A DNA stretch of 64,000 bases from Athripsodes cinereus. Lineage: Eukaryota; Arthropoda; Insecta; Trichoptera; Leptoceridae. The position numbers and the translations under genes are program-made. The stretch covers positions 28,984,948 through 29,048,947 of the forward strand of contig OX388314.1 of assembly GCA_947579605.1 (NCBI GenBank), written 5' to 3'. Under the pieces are notes generated by a model that did not search any database, was not told the DNA's origin, and worked only from the letters and a program-made list of their open reading frames with translations. Of the stretch, positions 32,080 to 43,157 are shown piece after piece (position 1 is the stretch's first letter; every line of letters begins with the position of its first letter).

Positions 32080-32420
32080 AATAACTACTACTATTACATA
32101 CTACGATACCATCATGCCACATCCTACAAGTAGTGTAGCCAGCAGACCAGCTGCATTTTATTAACATGTAAGCTGTCATCTTTGAGCCAACAAAAAGTAA
32201 AGATATTCAAAATGGGTGACACATCGCTGAATATCAGAATATGTAAAATGTCTTTATTTATAATTAATTCAACATGAATTTCCACCAAGTACTGTCGGTT
32301 GAAAATATCAACTTTATCAAGTTTTTATTTTTTCAAACACCTGCCCTTAACGGGGCATTCGAAAACTTATGGAAATAGTTTGGAATTAGGTGACCAATTC
32401 TTTGCTGGGAGCTCCATGGC
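32080..32420 (-). repeat. SINE family S copy, long form
   Basis: The plus strand shows the tail ctactactattac and gataccatcatgccacatcc, then tgtagccagcagaccagctg, cattcgaaaacttatggaaa and gaccaattctttgctggga. The middle contains an extra segment with catgaatttccaccaagtac, also present in the copy at 34150-34512, so the two belong to one subfamily. Confidence 0.7.
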
Positions 32421-32943
32421 TGGCTGCTGACTCTATTCTGATTGATTACATGCTATAATACCGCAGGATCCCTTATGAACAAAAGGTTTGGTTCACCAAC
32501 GTAATACGAGTACAATTATAATAATATATAATATTTTTATACACACGTATTTTTTTTTGTCAGAAATATAATGAATAATCACATACAATGCGACTGAAAA
32601 ATTAATGAAAAACAACGGTGATTAATAAAGCATTTCATTCCACGTAGATTCATGATAAAGAAAGAACTTAAAAACAAATAAATCGCTTTACGTTTCTAAA
32701 AATGCCTATCTATCTTTATGATTTATATTTCCCTCTATACTAACCCACGTTCGTTTTGTTTATTTCACTTCAGCAATCTAAGCCTGAAATTAAATTAGTT
32801 TCAAATAAAAAAAAACGTTTCTCTGAATTTTTTAAAATTTAATATTAAGTATACGGGACATTATTTTCCGTTTTTTATCTATTATTATTTTCTTTTTCCT
32901 GATTGTTTCTTTTAATGGTATTTTCAAAATTGTATATTTCAAA

Positions 32944-33326
32944 TTACTGCATTAAAAATCTTTGTTCCACTATTCTCTCTCTCTCAGCAATTATCTCTTT
33001 AATTCTTCTCCTCCACTCCTCCCTGTCTTGTGCGGTTCTTTTGAATTCTGCATATGATGAGCAGCGCATGTCCACCAACAGGTCCTCCAGGTACTCTCGG
33101 CGTGGGCGTCCCCTAAAGTTTGTCCCCTCGGTCATACCCTCCATTACGGCATGCAAGAGGCCTTCTTGTCGTATTACATGGCCGCTCCACCTTGCACGCC
33201 TTTCTGACAAAATCTTGAGCAGGTGCCTTCCTCCTTCGATTCTTTGAAGAACTTCTTCGTTTGTGATGTGGTCTCTCCAGGAAATTCCTAATAGTCTTCT
33301 ATAGGTCCACATCTCAAACGCCACTA
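32944..33326 (-). pseudogene. 5'-truncated LINE family B, C-terminal ORF2
   Basis: The 126-residue minus-strand frame reads AFEMWTYRRLLGISWRDHI, NEEVLQRIEGGRHLL, RARWSGHVIRQEGLLHAVME, FRGRPRREYLEDLLVDM and AQDREEWRRRIKEI. This matches the order of the 20228-20935 copy but clearly differs in sequence, so it comes from another lineage of the same family. Everything upstream of AFEMW is missing. The protein is too short to act. Confidence 0.85.
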
Positions 33327-33329
33327 TTA

Positions 33330-34145
33330 ATTATATTTAAAAGAATCTTAGTAAGTAAAAATACCTAAATATGCCCAATATAGTTTTATTTATTTATCGC
33401 ACAAATTTTAAATACGTAAATGTTTCATACTTCTTATATTTAAAGGATAATAATACAAAAACAGAAAGCATTAGATGTTTACTTCATCAACTTTTTTTCA
33501 TTAGATGGTATCCATCTGTAAAATCTATATAATGAAATTTCATTTTTGTTTACTGTAAAAATACTCAAGATAGGTATCTATCAGAAAAAAATGCAAAGTA
33601 AAAAACTTGCGAGGAAAATAAGGCTTAGAGAACTTAACATAAAGAAAAAAGTAAAAGCATGCCTCTATTACGTGGTATCTGATTACGCAACATTAAGAGC
33701 GTAGAGAATAATAAAGCCTTTATAAACCGGATTTTTTTTTCATAGAAAAACAATAAATCTACGTTTATTTTTAAGGTATATGCAACATTAACACACTAAT
33801 GGTTGGTAGTTTTCACATTTCGTGGGTGAAAATTAAGTAAATGATGAAATTGTAACATTGCAATCCAAGTAACAGCCTAGAACGTGAAGAAATTTTAGAA
33901 AAAAATACAGTATTTAGCTGCAAATGGAGCCTAGATGTTCACATAAATTGTTTAATGCAATTTTGAATTCGTTGTATGACTGAATAATTAGAAGGACAAA
34001 GTAATAAAGATCCATCGAAATCGATTTTTGAAAGCATGAAAAACTGATAAGGCTTAATTTCAAATAATTCATTTAAGAATTACTCCTACCCATTCCACTT
34101 AAAATTTTCTAAAGCCAACCTCTGTACCTAATACTTTTACTCTTT
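33330..34145. other. AT-rich stretch without recognised features
   Basis: No gene or element recognised. Confidence 0.45.
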
Positions 34146-34149
34146 TTTT

Positions 34150-34512
34150 AGTTTTGTATGACCTGACTTCCAACAAATGGGGTAGCCAGAACACCAGCCG
34201 CATGCAACAGATATGCAAGCTATTCTCTCCATACCAATAAAGACTTTAGTGAGCATGATGATAAGAGAGGAAGCTCTTAAATAATTCAAGTAGAAGTCCT
34301 AAATAAAAGTGTTTCATTTTTACTTATTAAACATGAAATTCCACCAAGTACCTTCCATCAGCAATATTAATTACAAACAGTAAAACATTCAGAATGGGTG
34401 GCATACCTCAAACTGAATATGTTAAATAACTTTTTTAACACCTGTTGGCACAGGACACACAAAAACTTACGGAAAAGAGTGGAAGACCGATTCTTTGAGT
34501 AATGCTCCACTA
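34150..34512 (-). repeat. SINE family S copy, long form
   Basis: Landmarks on the plus strand: aatggggtagccagaacacc, gccgcatgcaacagatatgc, catgaaattccaccaagtac, attcagaatgggtggcatac and cttacggaaaagagtggaag. It shares the internal extra segment with the copy at 32080-32420. Confidence 0.7.
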
Positions 34513-34604
34513 AAAATAACTATGGGATGAAAATATAATTATCTTTCAGCATACTTATTACTCTTTATTCACTGTGTCGGTGTTTAGGTAGTAGAATTCC
34601 ATAT

Positions 34605-34772
34605 CGAAATAAATAAAACAAGCGTCTATTCAACTATTGTTTTATTCGGTGAGAGAGACGTCTTTCGTCTTATAAGGACATTGTCAATCGATTGATATCC
34701 TTATGAGACGAAAGACGTCTCTCTCACCGAATAAAACAATAGTAGAATAAAACGCTTGTTTTATTTATTTCG
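34605..34772. repeat. foldback element with hammerhead-like arms
   Basis: CGAAATAAATAAAACAAGCG and its following sequence pair with the right arm ending CGCTTGTTTTATTTATTTCG. Arms are about 83 bp with a few mismatches, centred at AATCGATT (34686-34693). Each arm, read toward its outside, has the order TGTCCTTATAAGAC-like stem, GAAA, GACGTC. That resembles hammerhead stem II, GAAA and a palindromic stem III, but the CTGATGA core is replaced by TTGACAA. Confidence 0.8.
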
Positions 34773-34774
34773 TT

Positions 34775-35580
34775 ATTATTCTTTGTTTACTACAAGATGA
34801 TGTTATGAAAATCGATCAAGTGCTTTTAAGAATACCTAAAACATATAGGTACCTACATGTATGAAAAAAAGCTTGTATCACTGTTCGTTCATATATATCA
34901 TTCCATTTAATTTTATTCCTAAATGTTATTTTTTATTTGTTTTTGTTTTTTCTCTATTTTCTTATTCTTGAGTATTTGCTTGTTATTTTCCATTACCAAC
35001 ATTAGGGAGGTAATCAATTTCTATCACTACTGTCACCCATTCTTTCTCACATAGTGGCAAATGTATCCTCAAACATATTATTATTGGAGACATACGTATT
35101 ATTCTGTAAAAGGTTTTTCATATTAGGTATTACTATTATTGTAATAGGATTTCCAAATAAAGATTAATGACAAAGAGACTTAGAAAAGTAAAGCTGTTTT
35201 CAAGTTTGTTCAGAAAGCCAATGACTTTTGTGAGTCAATACGTCAAGTAATAAATTTTATTTTGGTAAAATTGAAAGTACATTTGTTAACTTAACCCATT
35301 ATTGTTTAGATGATTGATCTTTAAGCAATATTTCAATGCTTTTTTTTAAATAAAGCTTCTTTTCGAATATGATATTATAAAGAGTTTCCAATAAAAAATC
35401 ACATATGATGGATCTCATCCCAAAAGTTTTCAAAGTCTTGTGTCATTCATAATGAAATTAGGATATTTTAAATTTTATTTCACTTTTATTTTAATTAGGT
35501 AGGTATGTTATCGTTTTATTAACTATAGGCTTCAAATAAATAATTAACAAGTAATATGAAAGTAAGAAGAGTTGACGCTA
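34775..35580. other. AT-rich stretch without recognised features
   Basis: No gene or element recognised. Confidence 0.45.
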
Positions 35581-35582
35581 TA

Positions 35583-35655
35583 GGCACAGAGAAGCTCTGA
35601 ATGGAAGAGGCTGGTTTCTGCCCTGTGCTCCTGAAAGGAGCGTTGAGGGCGATGA
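35583..35655 (+). repeat. very short 3' copy of LINE family A
   Basis: GGCACAGAGAAGCTCTGAAT through GGAGCGTTGAGGGCGATGAT matches the last 70 or so bases of the family (17139-17210) with a few changes, including the tail. It is extreme 5' truncation. Confidence 0.85.
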
Positions 35656-35659
35656 TGAT

Positions 35660-38258
35660 GAAAATTATATTTGTTCTTTATTGTAAATTTTATACACAAA
35701 ATCTGATAAAATAAACAATATATATTTGAAAGATAAAATAAAATTAATTTAAAACGAATGCTTAATAAAAACAGAATAATAACGCTTAATTTTCAGTAAT
35801 ACCACAAGGGAAAATAATATAAACCATAAATTAATTAATCGGTGACATTAATGTCCTCAGCAAATTTTAATAATTAACATAAATTTAATATGAGGATAAA
35901 TCATTATTGTTTATGAATTGTGATGGCGACGCGGACCATAATGATGTGTAGCCTCCAATAGTAATTTATTATAAAGGACAATATGACAGCAAAATGACCA
36001 AATGGGGGACAATATTCATGAACATATATATTAAATGGACGATAAAATCAAACGGACCATATTCGAGATAATTTGCAACGAGCTTAAACTGGATACACAA
36101 TATACACTGAATACTGAATAAACAGTCACAGTGTCTAGTACTGCCCAAACTTTTATAAACATTATGATAAATAAAAATGGCTTAGAAATAGATGCAAAAT
36201 AATGAAGAAAACGTTAATATAAATGCATTAATTAAATGTAAACGGTGAAGTTATTAAAATTTAAACATCAAAATGAATATTGAGTAACTGTTACCTTCAG
36301 AATGCCGTGCGATTTGAAAATTGCAGTGCATTTTTTCCATATTTAATAAAATCATACCTACATCTTTTAAAATATACATTTGAAAGATCAGCTGTACGCG
36401 TAAACCCAAATATTGACGAAGGCTCTTAAGTGTTGAATTGATTAAATTATTGTACTAAGAAGCTTCTGAAAAAACACGAATCGAAAGAAGTGTTTAAGGA
36501 TTGTCATATCTGACAATCTTTGAACACACCGCTTTGCAGAATTTGTGAAATAATGAATAGATAAATATAATAACGGTTAAAAATAACATAAAAAAAGAAA
36601 AAACAAATCCAATTGTATTTTTCAGAAACCCATAGATGATACTTTTTTTTATCTTGAACCCTGCATTAGTTCATATGTAATCACAAATTGTAATAATAAC
36701 TTTATTTGATGGACAGTAAATTTACGAATAAAATGGATATAATGTAAATATTTAAGTATCAATAACATTTTAATACAAACTCACTATGAGCCATCAAATT
36801 GTTCATAAAATAACACAAATACATGTTAGACAAAATGGCTCCACGATGGTAGACAAAATGGCTACTCAAGTTTAGATTTATTTATTTACGATATAAGTCT
36901 GTAGTAGAGTGGTGACTTATCCAAATTTCCGAATCTGGTATATTTGACTGATTTTCAAAAACTAAAAACTGTTTAGATCCCATTTTCTTGGAATTTTGAG
37001 TAATAGGTTCTCAAATTTCCTATGCCCCCGTCGCATTATATTCAATGCAATGTGTTATTATTCTTTTTTTTTTTTTTGAAGTTTTGTGGATATGTTTTAG
37101 TAATATTTTGATAGTGTTTTCTTAATTTATTTACTTTTTGTATTGTTTTGTAATTATGTTACAAAGGAACTCATTTCAAAACACGAGATTATCTTTTTTT
37201 TCAAGTAGAGTCATTGAAATTCTATGTTTTATTTATATGTATTTTTTTTATTATACATCAGGCATTCCACCCAATATTGAGTGATTTTGCCGTTACAAAC
37301 AATAAAATATATAAATATTCATAAAAAAATATCCTACCGCAACTAATGATTAAACCAAGAATGTTACAACCTAGCGAATATACCTATTTATATGTATTTG
37401 TTTACTATGAAAAAATGTGTAAAATTTGATGAAATTTAAAAAAAAAATTGAAATATTTCACGATCTTCTCGAGTTCATTAAGGAGAATTTTGGATAACTG
37501 GTACATTTGAGAGATAAAATTCGTATTTTTGACAATAAAATTATTATTCTAAGATAAGGCTAAAAAATACGTAGATCTTCTTAACAATACGTAGACTTTG
37601 CAACTGTCTACAGCAATATATAAATATATGCATTTTCAAATAATGATACATTTTAGAGACAAACAGAAAAAATTGCGATGTTTTCTGATAAACGTATTTC
37701 ATTTAAACGGTTTCCAGATAAAAAATATATTTTCATGTTTTAAGATAAGGTTTTTAAAAAGATATAATAAAGAAACTAGGAACTTATATAATTTACACAT
37801 TCAGCAATGAAATGAATAAAAATGTCTAGAATAAAAAAGCGTCTAATAAGCTGAGAATAACATTAAAAATAATATCGGTATATTATCTAGAAAGCTCTTT
37901 TGACTTTTTATACTTCTTAATATTTTTGCAAGATGTCCAGATCGTATGAATGATAAAAAAAATCCTTCGAGATTGTGATAGTAATCAACGCTTCATTCCG
38001 TTTTGCCTTAAGGCTTATCTTAAAAATTTAATCCAGAGATAGGCCAACAAGAACTTCGTAAAATATGTCGACATTTATAATTTTATTTTTTGTATCACAG
38101 ATTGATTATTCCATAAGTAATGAGTACCTATACCGTAATTGTTATTAACAGAAGTGATAGGTAAACTCAAACAAAAAGAAATAATTATATACTCGATATT
38201 TTCTATGTGATGTTGGTAAAGTCTTTTAGTTCGTTGGAATGGAATTCATATTTTTTTT
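35660..38258. other. AT-rich stretch without recognised genes
   Basis: About 2.6 kb with no conserved coding or recognisable element. A short direct repeat, agacaaaatggct, occurs twice near 36829 and 36851. The 70-residue frame at 37598 is low complexity. Confidence 0.4.
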
Positions 38259-38263
38259 TAGTA

Positions 38264-38958
38264 TGGCCAATTCTGAATCATAAAATAGTTTAGTTGCACT
38301 AACTAAGTCAACTAAGTGTGAGAAGATAGTCGAGTCATGATAATTAGTTCTAATTCGTATTCACAGTTTTCCGTACTACTTTAGTTCTTTAGTTCATTTT
38401 GACACCTTAGTAGGTACAACTATAAATTTCGAGAATCTATGGATTTCGTATTCAGAATGAAATTTTAGTTGACAGCCGACGAATAAAATAAGTTGGATTT
38501 GGCAGAATTTTATTCGCGGCTTCTAATGTGCGAATATTATTAGTTGCTGTCATTTTACCGCAGAATATTGCTATATTTTGGAAGTGTTAAGTTTTTTTTT
38601 CAATTAAAAGTAAAAATTTATATTTTTAGGGCAACTCTTAGCATGTATAAATTGTAAAATTACACCACCACCGACGCAAATACGAACGCCAAAATATATC
38701 GGCAAATCTGACATTTCACAATTTTCACGCGCGACAACTATTAAATTGTTGCCAGAAGTGTAAATCGGAACGTGAAAAACATTTTGTATTGCGGCATCAC
38801 TGACTAATATTAGTTTGTCCCATAGATTTTACCGTTTGCACTTGGTGGTTCTCGAGTTTATAGTTGTTTATAGTTCATAACTAATGCTGAATACTACATA
38901 ATAACTAATATTAATCAACTTTTTAGTTAGTTAGTTCATTAAGATTCATAATTGGCCC
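38264..38958. mobile_element. non-autonomous terminal-inverted-repeat element, 695 bp
   Basis: The left end TGGCCAATTCTGAATCATAA pairs with a right end whose complement reads GGGCCAATTATGAATCTTAA. TAGTA flanks both ends (38259-38263 and 38959-38963), a possible 5-bp target duplication. The inside has repeated ttagt/actaa words but no transposase, so it is a MITE-like passenger. I cannot assign the superfamily. Confidence 0.6.
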
Positions 38959-38984
38959 TAGTATATTACTACTTCTACTAATCC

Positions 38985-39172
38985 ATCACGGCGTATTTTA
39001 CTAGTGGTATAGCCAGCGAACTAACTGCATGCAAAAAACATGCAGGTGGTTCCCTCTGTGCCGATAGAAGTTAAGACATTTAGGATGGGCGGCATATTTC
39101 ATCGCTGAACTGAAGATTAATGATTAATGCCTATTTTAGGACGTACGATAACTTACAGAAAAGGGTTTATTA
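38985..39172 (-). repeat. SINE family S copy
   Basis: Plus-strand landmarks: atccatcacggcgtatttta, gtggtatagccagcgaacta, gcatgcaaaaaacatgcagg, catttaggatgggcggcata and ataacttacagaaaagggtt. Confidence 0.7.
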
Positions 39173-39244
39173 TTTGAATAAAAAAAAATCGTACCAAATT
39201 AGATTTTTTTGTTGATATTAAAATATTTTTTATTAAAATACTAT

Positions 39245-39440
39245 TACAACTATTACGATACCATCACGGCATACCCCACAAGTGAGGTAGCCAGCAGACC
39301 AATTGCACGTTAAAAATATGCAAACCGTCATCTTGAAGCCACCAATGAAAAATTAGGAATTCTAAATGGGTGGCAAGCCTCGTCGTTGAATTTAAGATGT
39401 AAAAGTTGAAGGTCCTTGTCCCAGAACAGACCTTAGTCTA
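39245..39440 (-). repeat. SINE family S copy, truncated head
   Basis: Plus-strand landmarks: attacgataccatcacggca, taccccacaagtgaggtagc, cagcagaccaattgcacg, and aatgggtggcaagcctcgtc. The head beyond about 39440 is missing. Confidence 0.75.
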
Positions 39441-40135
39441 GTGGGGCAATATATTCCATAATGATTATCTTTTTGTTTGTTTGTATAATCTTTTTAAGAA
39501 CAAATAAATACAAAAATTGTCTTAATGCAAAACATTTCACATTTTTTTTTTTATAACAGACAGCATGTCTACAGATTTTTCAATTTTTGTAAAAAAAGAT
39601 AAACCAAAATGAATATCCCATTGGCCAACTCTGTACTATCTCTTGTATGTAACTTAATCAAGATTTTTTTTACATTTCTGATAATGAAATGCCTTCGATC
39701 GAATCAAAGATCCCACATAACACTTACATTAGTATTTTAGTGCAGAATATAAACACTTTATTTCCTTTTCCATAACAGTAAAACAATTTGACAGAAACAC
39801 ATTTTCGCTCCCCATCGTAGTGTTTGTTCTTTTACATTTTCCCCTTTCAATGTTCTCCATTGGTTTTTATTGATATTGTCTTGTTGAACACAGATACTTA
39901 TTATACTTACATATGTAGGTATATAAAGTACTCAAATCAAGTTGTTATAATCGAATTTATTTCTTATGTGATAATATTACACAAGGAAGCCCTAAAACCA
40001 ATTCAAAGCCTCTATAAATATCGAAATAGAATATTGAGCTTTTCGTGGAAATATATTTTTACTGTCAAGCATCATAAGTTTGATACGAGTGCACACAGCT
40101 ATAACCCTTTAACATTTTTTTGTTTTCATTTTAAA
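39441..40135. other. AT-rich stretch without recognised features
   Basis: No gene or element recognised. The 123-residue frame at 39824 is AT-driven and runs into the SINE that follows. Confidence 0.4.
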
Positions 40136-40139
40136 AAAA

Positions 40140-40287
40140 TGTATCTGGGTTTTTGTTATAAACCAAAATACAGCCTTATACACCTTCCACAGTAAGCTTA
40201 AATCTTGTGCCGTGAAAAGGGAGTTTGCCTGCATCTTGAATCGAACTGCGAACCTCATGTTCATGAGGCCAAGACTTTACCTCCAGG
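40140..40287 (-). repeat. tRNA-derived SINE T2
   Basis: On the minus strand: GGTAGCCTGGAGGTAAAGTC (A-box region), cctcatgaacatgaggttcg, then GCAGTTCGATTCAAGATGC (B-box region). The body follows: aaactcccttttcacggcac, ttactgtggaaggtgtataa, ggtttataacaaaaa. The same order is present at 56325-56475. Its 5' end abuts the LINE copy that starts at about 40290. Confidence 0.7.
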
Positions 40288-40289
40288 CT

Positions 40290-40512
40290 ACCAACAACGC
40301 GGGCGTCCGAGAACCACGTGGCTTGATCACGTGGATCAAATTCTCAAGGACGGCCGCGTGTTGAGTAAGAGGAACCGACGTGCGTGTATGAGGAACTGTA
40401 TGAATGTGGAGGAAGCGAATGAAGTGTGTAAAGATAGATCTGTTTGGCGTTCCGTTCTCTTTGCCTACCCCACTTGGGACACGGGGTGAGGGTATAGTAT
40501 AGTATAGTAGTA
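40290..40512 (+). pseudogene. 5'-truncated LINE family C copy
   Basis: The frame encodes RGRPRTTWLDHVDQILKDG, RVLSKRNRRACMRNCMNV, EEANEVCKDRSVWRSVLF and AYPTWDTG before TGA at 40487. The tail ggtatagtatagtatagtag follows. It is near-identical to the copy at 26100-26410. The residues before about 40290 in the open frame come from the SINE T2, so a start codon there is meaningless. Confidence 0.88.
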
Positions 40513-40786
40513 TGATACGAACTTATTATTTATTTCAAACTATATAACTTTATTTATTTATTTATTATTCACTTTAGGTACATTGATTACAAACAATTTA
40601 ATGCATAAATGTATCAATGTTAAATACAATGAATACACTGAGGGCGAGTTTACCGCAGAAGCTCCATTTCTTCGAAATTACTCTTTACAACTGAATGATT
40701 GAATGACTTCTTCATTAAATCCAAAAAGGCAAAGAGCATGTAACATTATTTCAATATATTAGTCCGAATATCAATATCTATCTGAT

Positions 40787-40800
40787 CGACTACTATACCG
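40787..40800 (-). repeat. left stub of a SINE family S copy split by the LTR pair
   Basis: ctactataccg here continues as ACCGTACGGCATAGTCCACA at 41496. Together they match the tail region of SINE S (tactataccatcacggcata). ACCG at 40797-40800 and 41496-41499 is the target duplication. Confidence 0.6.
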
Positions 40801-41495
40801 TGTCATGGGAGTATTGTAAATTTGGTACTTGTGTCGCCATCTCTGGAAATCCGGTGGAAGCACTGGCCGCCCTATCCAGAGATAACGTAAATTCCTTTTG
40901 ATCTTAAGATAAAACAGATTCCTTCTTGACCCTCTTCCGTTCGAGTCAGCCATTTTGGACCAGTCTATCTCCGTTCGCCTTAGCTGGAGGAAATCTGGTT
41001 ACAGAATGGCGCCCCACGTTGGGCGGCGCCAATCTGTAACCAGTTTTTCTTCCCAGCTTGCTCATAATCGGCAGATTACTGAAACTTTCTCAGGGGTGTC
41101 GTTGGGTAAATGTATGAGACTGTTTGTAAGTGAAAAACACAAGGATGGTATAGAACGATTAGTTTATTGAAGAACACAAGTTAACTTTTTTATGAATACA
41201 CCAACAATATTCACATTTTTATACAGAATTATACACAATGCGACACTCACAGTTTATTAATGAAGAAAGAAGGAAGATAGATTATTTTTTTTGAGTGAGT
41301 ATCTCCGTTACCTATTCTAAGGCGAACGGAGAGAGACTAATTGCAAAATGGCTGACTCGAAAGGAAATGGATCAAAAAGGAATCTGCTTTATCTTAAGAT
41401 CAAAAGGAATCTACGTTATCTCTGGACAGGGCGGCCAGTGCTTCCACCGGATTTCAAGAGATGGCAATACTAGTACCAAAATTATGCTTATGACA
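40801..41495. mobile_element. inverted pair of short LTRs joined U5 to U5
   Basis: A plus-strand LTR piece (40801-41003) starts TGTCATGGGAGTATTG and ends CTGGTTACA. A minus-strand LTR (41495 down to 41035) starts TGTCATAAGCATAATTTT and also ends CTGGTTACA. They share the blocks AAATCCGGTGGAAGCACTGG, CCAGAGATAACGTA and CGAGTCAGCCATTTTG. The right LTR (461 bp) has TATAAAA-like and AATAAA signals that the left one (203 bp) has lost. A 31-base palindromic spacer (41004-41034) separates them. ACCG flanks the whole structure. No coding is present. Confidence 0.75.
41004..41034. promoter_or_regulatory. primer-binding-site-like palindrome between inverted LTRs
   Basis: The plus strand reads TGGCGCCCCACGTTGGGC at 41008-41025. 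The minus strand reads TGGCGCC followed by GCCCAACGTGGGGC. Both resemble the tRNA-Lys-type PBS TGGCGCCCAACGTGGGGC, placed 3-4 bases after each LTR end. So the spacer looks like two overlapping primer-binding sites head to head. Confidence 0.6.
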
Positions 41496-41499
41496 ACCG

Positions 41500-41690
41500 T
41501 ACGGCATAGTCCACAAGTGGAGTAGCCAGCAGACCAGCTGCATGCAATAATCACGCAAACTTTCCTCTCTGTGATAACAAAAGATTAAGATATTTAGAAT
41601 GGGTAGTAAACCTCATTGTGGAATTTAAGAAGTATATTTTTTATTTATTCGAACATCTGCCTTTTTCAGGACACTAACTTTACTTAACTC
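41500..41690 (-). repeat. SINE family S copy, right part
   Basis: Plus-strand landmarks: ggcatagtccacaagtggag, tagccagcagaccagctgca, tttagaatgggtagtaaacc and cgaacatctgcctttttcag. Its left stub lies at 40787-40800 beyond the inverted LTR pair. Confidence 0.75.
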
Positions 41691-41782
41691 GCTTTATGTG
41701 TAAGCATGCACATCAAAAATTTATTAGGTTTACTGAAGATTATTGTCTCAATTTTTTTTTTCTAGTTTAGATTATTAATCGT

Positions 41783-41832
41783 GAGATATGCGTCTTTCGA
41801 CTTATCTGGTCATTTTCAATCTGGAAAGTCAT
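41783..41832 (-). repeat. degenerate hammerhead-like hairpin relic
   Basis: On the minus strand: TTGAAAATGACCAGATAAGT then CGAAAGACGCATATC. The stem GAC...GTC followed by GAAA matches the arm structure at 34605-34772. The catalytic core is absent. Confidence 0.35.
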
Positions 41833-42430
41833 AAGGCAATAATTTATGTAGGTACGAATTTTGTTCAAATTTATTTTTAAAATAAAGTTTTTTTTATTAA
41901 AAAGCAGTCAATATCAGAACAATCAACACGTCAGAGCTATACTATCTTATGTCGAAGTTTCTAGAATTTTCCTTTAAAATAATGTTGTTATTTATTTCAG
42001 CTCAAATTCTCAAATTTTAATACGAATTAAAATATGTTTATATTTTCTTTATTTTGTAAGAAATAATATTTTCATAATTTGAAATGTTGTATGACTTTCG
42101 CTGTGTAGGAGTATGTTGGAATAAATTGCCTGAAGCAGAATAATTTATTATTTTGCATACATTCGTTCTTTTTTCTATATTTTTTTTTACAATGAATCGC
42201 TTTAGTACTTTTGTATGTCTAGATGCTTCTTATTTTATTATCTGCTTATTAATTTATTCAAAATACAACGTTTTTAGCCTCAGGCAGCAAAAAAAATCCA
42301 TGTAGGTATTTAAAAACAGATATGTATGAAATGTTTCAGGTATTTATTTTCTTGTTTTTTTTTAAAAAAAATATTATATATACATCTAAACTTAATATTT
42401 GCGATTAATGCCAAAGACTTGGAAACCTGA
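41833..42430. other. AT-rich stretch without recognised features
   Basis: No gene or element recognised. Confidence 0.45.
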
Positions 42431-42439
42431 AAAAAGTTC

Positions 42440-42525
42440 AGCTGGACATTTCATTCGAATCGGTGACTCTTACATACAAAATAGAACTTTACCTCTCAAC
42501 TCTATTACTAGAAATATTTTTTGTT
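42440..42525 (-). repeat. SINE T2-like head fragment
   Basis: On the minus strand: agagttgagaggtaaagttc, then agtcaccgattcgaatgaaa. The spacing of the A-box-like and B-box-like parts follows SINE T2, with many changes. Confidence 0.4.
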
Positions 42526-42535
42526 CATCGATTTA

Positions 42536-42622
42536 GAAGTACCCTGGATGGGACTTGAACCCACAATCCGTTATTATTGCAAGGTGTGCTTTGTCCAGTT
42601 AAGCTTTCAGGAGACATACCGA
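42536..42622 (-). repeat. SINE T1-like tRNA-related head
   Basis: On the minus strand: CTGAAAGCTTAACTGGACAA (A-box region) and TTGTGGGTTCAAGTCCCATC with CAGGGTACTTC (T arm and acceptor 3' side). It resembles the T1 head, but the T1 body does not follow. A loop insertion in the anticodon arm argues against a working tRNA. Confidence 0.6.
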
Positions 42623-42640
42623 ATGTTTAAATTTACATTA

Positions 42641-43150
42641 ATAACCTTAGATAATGGTTTATTAAAAAAAAACAATCTCGCTACAATTGACAAGCCTAAA
42701 GGGGTTGGTAAAATTTAACTTCAAACAAAAGAGCTTTCAACATCATGCCACATAGAACGAAAACTAATCGATTATCGACTTCAAGAACACCTTTTCTACT
42801 ACCTTCTAAAACAAATTTAACACAGCATAAATGGACAATTCACACAATGGTCTAGTTAGTTCTTAACTCAAATAATAATAATACTTATCCTAGTAAATCA
42901 ACAGTTGACAAAATAACACACCACAAGCTAACACATTAGGTGCAGCCCATACAAATATAGTGTCTACACAAATTTTTATTGTATACTTTGTATATCATTA
43001 TTGAACAATTATTCTGTTTTTAAGAATATTGTTGTTTTTTGGTTATTAATGCATAAATACAATACGCACATATACAATGCACCAAAGTCATATACCTACC
43101 TACGATAATTGTTTTTATTAGGTACTGTTAATTTTGTAAAACTCCTTAAT
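42641..43150. other. AT-rich stretch without recognised features
   Basis: No gene or element recognised. Confidence 0.45.
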
Positions 43151-43157
43151 TTAATGT

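Noticed and set aside
41004..41034. An endogenous retrovirus with a tRNA-Lys primer
   Set aside because: The PBS-like palindrome is real, but there is no gag, pol or env anywhere near. Gypsy-type insect elements can use similar primers, so only a non-coding LTR pair is claimed.
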